Positions 5,161 through 9,657 of a DNA stretch of 9,657 nt are shown here, in pieces. The DNA is taken from contig JAHJRJ010000173.1 of the NCBI GenBank assembly GCA_018830765.1, forward strand, positions 1 through 9,657, written 5' to 3'. The notes beneath the pieces were generated by a model. The model had not been told where the DNA came from and did not search any database. It saw only the letters and a program-made list of their open reading frames with translations. Source of the stretch: Bacteroidota bacterium (GTDB lineage: Bacteria; Bacteroidota; Ignavibacteria; UBA10030; BY39). The position numbers and the translations under genes were made by a program. Positions within the stretch are counted from its first letter, which is position 1; every line of letters starts with the position of its first letter.

Positions 5161-6264
5161 TTGATACCTAAAACCGAAGATATTAAAAGGAACGTTCTTG
5201 TTGTTGATGACGAGGATACTTTACGGCTCCTATTATCAACTTGTTTAGAGGATTCAGGTTTTAATACTGCTTCTGCCGAGAACGGTGTACAATGCTTAAA
5301 GTTGCTACAATCCTACGTCCCAGATCTAATATTGTTAGACGTTCATATGCCTGTGATGAACGGATTTGAGACAGCTGCCGAAATCCGAAAGGTCAAAGCG
5401 CATGTAAAAACCCCGATCGTTTTCCTGACGGGTGCCTCAACACCCGAAGCTCTCAAAAGAGGATTTGAATCGGGTGGCGACGAGTATCTGTATAAGCCGA
5501 TAAACACAGATGAGCTTTTAATTCGTATAAGGGCGCTTCTGCGTATGCGTGATGCCGAGGCGGAAGTAGAAAAAATAACACGTAACTTTCAATATTTACT
5601 TGTTCAGGATTTTTTAAACTATTCTACAGCAGTTAAGATTCCGCTAACCCTTTTAGCCCAAGAATTTGCTGGCTCACTCAACGAACAACAAAAAGAAATT
5701 ATCACTATCGCTACAACGGCTTTAGACGAACACATTCAGTTATTGCAGGAATCAGCACAAGTAGCTCTGTTCGACCCGAAAAATATTTTACTCACTAAAG
5801 TCAAATCGGACATTAAAGAAATATTCGAACATAGCTTGTCGAAATTAGAGTCGTTGATTAATCAAAAGAAAATAAGAATCGAAAAAGAATACAAGAACAA
5901 CGACCTAAAGGCTTATGTGGATGCGGACCATATAGCGCAAGCTTTTCAATTTTTAATAAGTCAGGCTGTAAACCTTACTCCAGAAAATGGCAGAATAGAC
6001 GTTACGTTTGAATTTAGCCGAAACAATGATCAAAAGCAACTCAAGTTTGTAGTGCGTGACGGGGGGGCGTTTATTGAAACAAGCGAACTTGAATTAATGG
6101 TGGACAGGTTCGAGCAAGCCCGCCTTAATAAAGTAGTGATGGTAAAGAATTTATCGCTGACGTTGTGTAAAATGATTATCGAAGCTCACGAAGGGAAATT
6201 TTGGGCTGAGAATTCCGATACCGGCGGAAATTACTATATCGGTATAATTCCGATATCTGAATAA
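5161..6264 (+). CDS. REC domain fused to a degenerate histidine-kinase core
   Basis: A 367-residue cytoplasmic protein. Residues about 10-128 form an apparently functional receiver: D16/D17, phospho-acceptor D60 (LILLDVHMP), T90 and K112 (YKP). Residues about 140-205 align with a dimerisation/phospho-acceptor domain, but the usual SHELRTPL box reads STAVKIPL (155-162), so the histidine is lost. Residues about 215-365 resemble a HATPase_c domain. There the N-box Asn is Q268, the G1 box reads DGGAFI (300-305) with its second Gly lost, the F-box DRFEQ (315-319) is kept, and the G2 box GLGL is NLSL (330-333). Autokinase activity is therefore unlikely; a phosphorylation-controlled scaffold is the likelier role. 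The start TTG 5161 is the only NTG between the upstream stop and the domain. First gene of a four-gene operon. Confidence 0.85.
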   Translation: MIPKTEDIKRNVLVVDDEDTLRLLLSTCLEDSGFNTASAENGVQCLKLLQSYVPDLILLDVHMPVMNGFETAAEIRKVKAHVKTPIVFLTGASTPEALKRGFESGGDEYLYKPINTDELLIRIRALLRMRDAEAEVEKITRNFQYLLVQDFLNYSTAVKIPLTLLAQEFAGSLNEQQKEIITIATTALDEHIQLLQESAQVALFDPKNILLTKVKSDIKEIFEHSLSKLESLINQKKIRIEKEYKNNDLKAYVDADHIAQAFQFLISQAVNLTPENGRIDVTFEFSRNNDQKQLKFVVRDGGAFIETSELELMVDRFEQARLNKVVMVKNLSLTLCKMIIEAHEGKFWAENSDTGGNYYIGIIPISE

Positions 6265-6286
6265 ATTTTATAAAAGGAGATATTTG

Positions 6287-6679
6287 ATGATAAATGATCA
6301 ATACGCTTCAACTTGTGTTCTCATCGTAGACGACTCGGAATACATTAGAACTATTATGACTACACTGTTTAAGAAGGCAGGCATTACGAAAATACACATT
6401 GCTGCTGACGGGGGTGTAGCTATCGACAAATATAAAGAAGTAAAACCCGACATTATAATTTTAGACGTGATGCTTCCGAAAAAAAGCGGAATGGAGGTGT
6501 TGAAAGAAATCAGGTTTACCGATACAGAAACTAAAGTAATTATGATTTCTTCTTTAGCAACTCAAGAATTTATCAAGGAAGCAAAAGAAGCCGGAGCTAA
6601 TTATTATTTTGTAAAACCCTACGATAATCAGGTCTTTATGAAAGTAGTGAGGGAATTACTCAACCAGCAAAAACATTGA
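6287..6679 (+). CDS. CheY-like stand-alone response regulator
   Basis: A single receiver domain of 130 residues with no output domain. The phosphorylation site is complete: acidic pair D15/D16, phospho-acceptor D60 (IIILDVMLP), S88 in the Thr/Ser switch position and K110 (VKP). Y107 lies three residues before the lysine, as does the switch tyrosine Y106 of CheY, which rearranges when CheY binds the FliM peptide. The start ATG 6287 has an ideal Shine-Dalgarno AAGGAGA at 6274-6280; a TTG three bases upstream is a poorer choice. It lies 22 nt after the REC/pseudo-kinase gene. The gene following it encodes a protein ending in a FliM-like peptide, which suggests a direct partner. It should not be named cheY: no chemotaxis genes are nearby. 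Confidence 0.9.
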   Translation: MINDQYASTCVLIVDDSEYIRTIMTTLFKKAGITKIHIAADGGVAIDKYKEVKPDIIILDVMLPKKSGMEVLKEIRFTDTETKVIMISSLATQEFIKEAKEAGANYYFVKPYDNQVFMKVVRELLNQQKH

Positions 6680-6691
6680 CACTATTAACGG

Positions 6692-6697
6692 AAGGAG
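6692..6697 (+). promoter_or_regulatory. Shine-Dalgarno of the zinc-ribbon gene
   Basis: AAGGAG ends 10 nt before the ATG at 6708, a workable spacing. Together with AAGGAGA at 6274-6280 it shows that this operon uses Shine-Dalgarno initiation, while pstC and tadA show none. Confidence 0.6.
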
Positions 6698-6707
6698 AAA
6701 TAACATC

Positions 6708-7013
6708 ATGATCTGCACTGCGTGTCATACTGAAAACAGTGAACATCGTTTATTTTGTACCCAATGCGGGAAGAAGTTGACATCAAAACGGCATCAATGC
6801 GGTTTTATCAATGCTGATAATGACCTCTATTGTGGAGGTTGCGGCATTCCGTTGATGTCCGAAGAAAATTTGGACGAAGAAGCTATAGTGTGGGGAGAAA
6901 AAATTACAGAGAATGACTTAAATGAAATACTGAATGAAGAAAATATGTCTTCGGTTCAAAAGAGCACTCCACTTTCACAAGTCGAGATAGATTTACTATT
7001 TAAAAATCAATAA
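6708..7013 (+). CDS. Small zinc-ribbon protein with C-terminal FliM-like (LSQxEIDxL) motif
   Basis: A 101-residue protein I cannot assign to a named family. Residues 3-20 form a four-cysteine zinc ribbon (C3-x2-C6, C17-x2-C20). A second ribbon at 29-45 has C31, C42 and C45 but not the expected first cysteine; H29 might substitute. After a linker of acidic character, the last residues PLSQVEIDLLF (88-98) closely match the CheY-binding N-terminal peptide of FliM (E. coli ILSQAEIDALL). Residues 66-75 (ITENDLNEIL) fit the same hydrophobic/acidic spacing and may be a second, weaker copy. With a CheY-like receiver encoded just upstream and a GspE/PilB-type ATPase 14 nt downstream, an adaptor role is inferred. 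Confidence 0.8.
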   Translation: MICTACHTENSEHRLFCTQCGKKLTSKRHQCGFINADNDLYCGGCGIPLMSEENLDEEAIVWGEKITENDLNEILNEENMSSVQKSTPLSQVEIDLLFKNQ

Positions 7014-7027
7014 AAAGGTAAACGGCG

Positions 7028-8719
7028 ATGATTTACGACGAAGATATTATATTGGCAAAAAATTTATTAGCGCTGAATATAATAGATAATAATAAATACG
7101 ATAAGTTAACTGCGTATCTAAAGGAAAACCAAACTCAGGGGTGCACAGAGTATTTAACGGATGGAATCGGTGTCGATGAAAGATTAGTTCAACAAAGTAT
7201 AGCAACAACTTTTGACGTTCCAGAGATAAAATTAAACGAAGGCGATATCATTATTAAGACTCCCGTATTATCGTATTCTACTTGCTCGAAGTATAAAATT
7301 ATTCCTGTATCACTTGTCGGAGTCGAATTAACCGTTGCTTTTGTTGATCCTCCATACAAGCACGTTATCGAAATTTTGAAGTTAGAGTCGAAGCGAATAA
7401 TCACTCCCATTATAATAAGTTTATCAAACTATCGTAATCTTACTAAAGTCTCAAAAGCAAAGACGGAAGAGAGTAAGCCAATAACGAGCAGATTTAATAT
7501 CGACCAGTATGACGTCCAGTTAATCGGTATAGAAAAAGTTCTCGATGCACAGAAGATAGGCAAGCTTCCTCCTTACGACGTGCTGCTTGAAGAAGTTTTT
7601 ATTCGCGCAATCAGAATTAACGCTCACGATATACACTTTGAACCTTCGGATACAGAGTTGCGGGTCAGAGTGGATAAAGACGGAATAATGCGGCGGTTGA
7701 TTTCTTTTCCACGCGAATTCGGAGATAATTTCGGAAACGTATTGAAAACCAAAGCAGGTCTGAATGCTTTCGAAAAAAAGAAGCCACAGGAAGGTGGATA
7801 CACAGCTTCTTTCGGACAGCAGTTAGTTGACGTTCGCGTTAGCACGCTACCGACGATTTTCGGAGAGAGAATTGCTGTGCGGTTGTTTATTAAGCAAGGA
7901 AAGATCAGACCTATTGACGACCTTGGTTTTTCAGAAAGAAATCTGAAAAAATTTCTCTATTTGCTTAACAAACCTTCGGGTTTAATTATTGTAGCCGGAC
8001 CTTCAGCAAGCGGAAAGAGTACTACGATTTACGCGGCAGTCAACGAATTAAACATGCCGGAAAAAAATATATTAACTGTTGAAGAATCAATCGAATATAA
8101 ACTCGATTTTGCCGGACAGGTACAGGCAGGTTCCGATAAATCATTCAATTTTGCAGACGCATTAAGAGCAATATTAAGACATAAACCCAATGTGATTTTG
8201 GTTGGGGAAATTCGTGATGCCGAGACGGGCATTGTTGCTGCAGAAGCCGCTTTGATTGGAAATTTAGTTCTTACGACCATGTTGTCCAGTGATGCTATAG
8301 GCACCATTCCCCGGCTTCTTCAATTAGGTATTCCCCCGCATTGGCTTGCTCCTACTCTATCGGGTATTGTCTATCAACAACTCCTCCGGACTATTTGCCC
8401 AAACTGTAAGGTTCCTTACACTCCATCGAAAGATGAAATATTTCATCTCGGACTCAATACGAATAAGACTGATCTGGTGTTCTACCGCGGAGCGGGTTGT
8501 GAAACATGCGGCGGTACAGGGTATTTTGGTAGAGTTGCTGTACACGAAGTTTTAGTAATAGACGAACGCTTAAAAGATTTAATCTACCAACAAGCTTCTA
8601 TTATTAAGTTGAGAGAAGCTGCGATTCACAGCGGGTTCAAATCAATTAAATATTCCGCCGTACGAAAAGTTATTTTAGGACAAACTTCAACTTCGGAAAT
8701 TATCCGCGCTTTTGTATGA
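7028..8719 (+). CDS. GspE/PilB-type secretion/pilus ATPase, divergent
   Basis: A 563-residue member of the type II secretion/type IV pilus assembly ATPase family. Residues about 1-150 resemble the GspE N-terminal domain (VDERLVQQSIATTFDVPEIKL). The core shows AHDIHFEP (199-206), VSTLPTIFGERIAVRL (271-286), Walker A GPSASGKS (324-331), Walker B ILVGEIRD (390-397) and the zinc site C457/C460/C491/C494. Two signatures are altered: the Asp box usually read EDPVE is EESIE (352-356), and the His box usually TGHLVLSTLHTNDA is IGNLVLTTMLSSDA (410-423), losing both histidines. It may hydrolyse ATP poorly or act differently from a standard motor. No pilin, platform or secretin gene is visible. Start ATG 7028 follows a weak AAAGG. 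Confidence 0.9.
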   Translation: MIYDEDIILAKNLLALNIIDNNKYDKLTAYLKENQTQGCTEYLTDGIGVDERLVQQSIATTFDVPEIKLNEGDIIIKTPVLSYSTCSKYKIIPVSLVGVELTVAFVDPPYKHVIEILKLESKRIITPIIISLSNYRNLTKVSKAKTEESKPITSRFNIDQYDVQLIGIEKVLDAQKIGKLPPYDVLLEEVFIRAIRINAHDIHFEPSDTELRVRVDKDGIMRRLISFPREFGDNFGNVLKTKAGLNAFEKKKPQEGGYTASFGQQLVDVRVSTLPTIFGERIAVRLFIKQGKIRPIDDLGFSERNLKKFLYLLNKPSGLIIVAGPSASGKSTTIYAAVNELNMPEKNILTVEESIEYKLDFAGQVQAGSDKSFNFADALRAILRHKPNVILVGEIRDAETGIVAAEAALIGNLVLTTMLSSDAIGTIPRLLQLGIPPHWLAPTLSGIVYQQLLRTICPNCKVPYTPSKDEIFHLGLNTNKTDLVFYRGAGCETCGGTGYFGRVAVHEVLVIDERLKDLIYQQASIIKLREAAIHSGFKSIKYSAVRKVILGQTSTSEIIRAFV

Positions 8720-8734
8720 TTGTAAAAATCTAAT

Positions 8735-8808
8735 GCGCCTGTAGCTCAATTGGATAGAGCATCTGCCTTCGGAGCAGAGGGTTAGGGGTTCAAGTCCCTT
8801 CAGGCGTA
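8735..8808 (+). tRNA. tRNA-Arg, anticodon TCG
   Basis: A complete cloverleaf can be folded. Acceptor GCGCCTG pairs with CAGGCGT, the D-arm is GCTC/GAGC, anticodon stem TCTGC/GCAGA encloses CTTCGGA with anticodon TCG, and the T-arm has loop TTCAAGT. The discriminator is A8808 and CCA is not encoded. It decodes CGA, and CGG by wobble. It is closely related to the tRNA-Arg at 5065, sharing GAGGGTTAGGGGTTCAA exactly (8777-8793 and 5107-5123). It begins 15 nt after the ATPase stop codon. Confidence 0.97.
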
Positions 8809-8865
8809 CAAGAATTTCAAATTTTCGACTCGACCTATAACTCTCAATTTCTAACTCATAACTTC

Positions 8866-9342
8866 ATGCCTGAAATGTTAAACGAAAAAAAATATGAACG
8901 CTGGATGGAACTTGCATTCAAAGAAGCTCAGAAAGCTTACGACCGAAATGAAGTCCCTGTCGGCGCTGTAATCATTTTCAATGACAAAATTATAGGTAAA
9001 GGGTATAATCAAATAGAAGCTTTACAGGATCCAACGGCACATGCTGAGATGATAGCGATAACCGCTGCCGCTTCATTCTTAGGTTCACGCCGACTGGAAA
9101 ATTGCGAGATGTATGTAACACTCGAACCGTGTCCGATGTGTGCAGGTGCAATCGTGTTGGCTCGCATCCCCCTTTTAATCTTCGGCGCCTACGATGATAA
9201 AGCCGGAGCCTGCACATCCTTGTACACAATAACCAACGACACAAGGTTAAACCATCGAGTACATACTGTCGGGGGCATACTGGATAATAAGTGCGGCAAC
9301 CTGCTAAAAAGTTTTTTCCAGAAAAAGGCAAAAAGTTCATAG
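8866..9342 (+). CDS. tadA: tRNA-specific adenosine deaminase TadA
   Basis: A zinc-dependent deaminase that converts A34 of tRNA-Arg(ACG) to inosine in the cytoplasm. It has 158 residues, a normal length. The active site is complete: H59 and catalytic E61 in TAHAEM, and zinc ligands C89 and C92 in LEPCPMCAGA. The N-terminal part EVPVGAVI (29-36) and N48 in the G-x-N motif are family hallmarks. The start at ATG 8866 is favoured; M4 at 8875 is an alternative. No Shine-Dalgarno is visible. The gene begins 57 nt after tRNA-Arg(TCG), and the ACG tRNA that needs this enzyme is encoded 3.7 kb upstream. Folate or cytosine deaminase relatives are less likely given the length and motifs. Confidence 0.96.
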   Translation: MPEMLNEKKYERWMELAFKEAQKAYDRNEVPVGAVIIFNDKIIGKGYNQIEALQDPTAHAEMIAITAAASFLGSRRLENCEMYVTLEPCPMCAGAIVLARIPLLIFGAYDDKAGACTSLYTITNDTRLNHRVHTVGGILDNKCGNLLKSFFQKKAKSS

Positions 9343-9390
9343 GTAGTTCTTTTATTAATTACAGCTGCACTCTCTTCAGAAAAATATAAA

Positions 9391-9407
9391 CCCCGAATTA
9401 TTCGGGG
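9391..9407 (-). terminator. Hairpin after tadA, better placed for the minus strand
   Basis: CCCCGAA (9391-9397) pairs with TTCGGGG (9401-9407) around TTA. On the plus strand it is followed by TAAACG with no T-run. On the minus strand it is followed by TTTATATTTTT, a good U-tract. It could be bidirectional, ending tadA and any minus-strand transcript from the right, but no minus-strand gene is visible within the window. Confidence 0.55.
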
Positions 9408-9421
9408 TAAACGAAATTCGT

Positions 9422-9550
9422 ATGTTTGTTCCCGATAAAGATGCATTTGAAAAAATCATATCGCTCGGAATTGACCTCGAATGTGTAGAAGGTAAAATAG
9501 GCGATAATGTGGTGGCTTTTACAAAATTATGTTTACAATCAAACCACTAA
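9422..9550 (+). CDS. Small hypothetical protein, 42 residues
   Basis: ATG at 9422 to TAA at 9548-9550 encodes 42 residues, beginning MFVPDKDAFEKIISLGIDLE. I do not recognise it. The composition is protein-like: charged, with one hydrophobic heptad-like stretch and no membrane segment. There is no Shine-Dalgarno, and the ATG lies 15 nt after the hairpin. Its end overlaps the next small frame by 22 nt in a different frame, so the two may be remnants of one gene broken by a frameshift or two coupled small genes. Confidence 0.35.
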   Translation: MFVPDKDAFEKIISLGIDLECVEGKIGDNVVAFTKLCLQSNH

Positions 9551-9657
9551 TCCTAACGGTGGTGGATTATGGCGGAAGAATAGGTAAAAGAATAAAAGCT
9601 TGGCTAAAATATCACACGTATTCTAACTTGCTTGTATTTCCCTACGGTGCTTTAGTG
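9529..9657 (+). CDS. Unrecognised reading frame, cut by the window end
   Basis: ATG at 9529 opens a frame that runs to the edge (43 codons), starting MFTIKPLILTVVDYGGRIGK. It overlaps the previous small frame by 22 nt. The content is basic and moderately hydrophobic; no domain is recognised. Whether it is a real gene depends on sequence beyond the window. Confidence 0.3.
   Translation, partial: MFTIKPLILTVVDYGGRIGKRIKAWLKYHTYSNLLVFPYGALV

Noticed and set aside
6287..6679. Naming the receiver cheY as part of a chemotaxis operon
   Set aside because: No cheA, cheW or receptor genes are adjacent; only the fold and switch residues are shared.
5065..8808. Prophage or integrative island with tRNA att sites
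   Set aside because: No integrase, excisionase or phage genes are present, and the tRNA similarity is explained by homologous isoacceptors; kept only as a recombination possibility.
8990..9446. Minus-strand open frames opposite tadA, possibly served by the hairpin at 9391
   Set aside because: TadA motifs on the plus strand are complete, and the opposite frames have no recognisable content.

Overview
The window comes from an AT-rich bacterial genome. Two promoter-like sites fit the Bacteroidota-type consensus (a -7 element TAnnTTTG, in one case with TTTG about 20 nt upstream). The intergenic gaps are filled with short GC-rich hairpin repeats. Both points suggest the Bacteroidota/Chlorobiota/Ignavibacteria (FCB) group. 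Several genes carry clear Shine-Dalgarno sequences, so a classical SD-poor Bacteroides-like host is less likely. The lineage is an inference from signals, not from a phylogenetic marker.

Left part (1-4328): a phosphate-uptake locus. The 3' end of pstS is followed by a repeat-rich gap of about 400 nt. Next come four TTAACA-type direct repeats at exact 11-nt spacing (a PHO box) next to a TATCTTTG -7 element, then the tightly packed genes pstC-pstA-pstB-phoU. PstS captures phosphate, PstC/PstA form the membrane channel, PstB powers it and PhoU couples the transporter to the Pho two-component system.

Middle gap (4329-5064): no credible gene. It holds a mosaic of inverted repeats: a BIME-like pair of GTAG-headed hairpins that differ only by a compensatory base-pair change, a perfect 16-nt palindrome, several further hairpins, a candidate promoter and a 16-nt remnant resembling the 5' end of the next tRNA.

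Right-centre (5065-8808): a four-gene operon bracketed closely (22 nt and 15 nt) by two homologous tRNA-Arg genes, ACG and TCG. The genes encode a REC domain fused to a histidine-kinase core that has lost its key residues, a stand-alone CheY-like receiver, a small zinc-ribbon protein ending in a motif very like the CheY-binding N-terminal peptide of flagellar FliM (with a weaker second copy upstream), and a GspE/PilB-type secretion or pilus ATPase that lacks both His-box histidines. I infer a signalling module in which the phosphorylated receiver docks on the zinc-ribbon adaptor and influences the ATPase. This is the most unusual part of the window.

Right end (8809-9657): tadA, the tRNA adenosine deaminase whose substrate class, tRNA-Arg(ACG), is encoded at 5065. 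It is followed by a short hairpin better placed to stop minus-strand transcription, and by two small unrecognised overlapping reading frames, the last running off the window.
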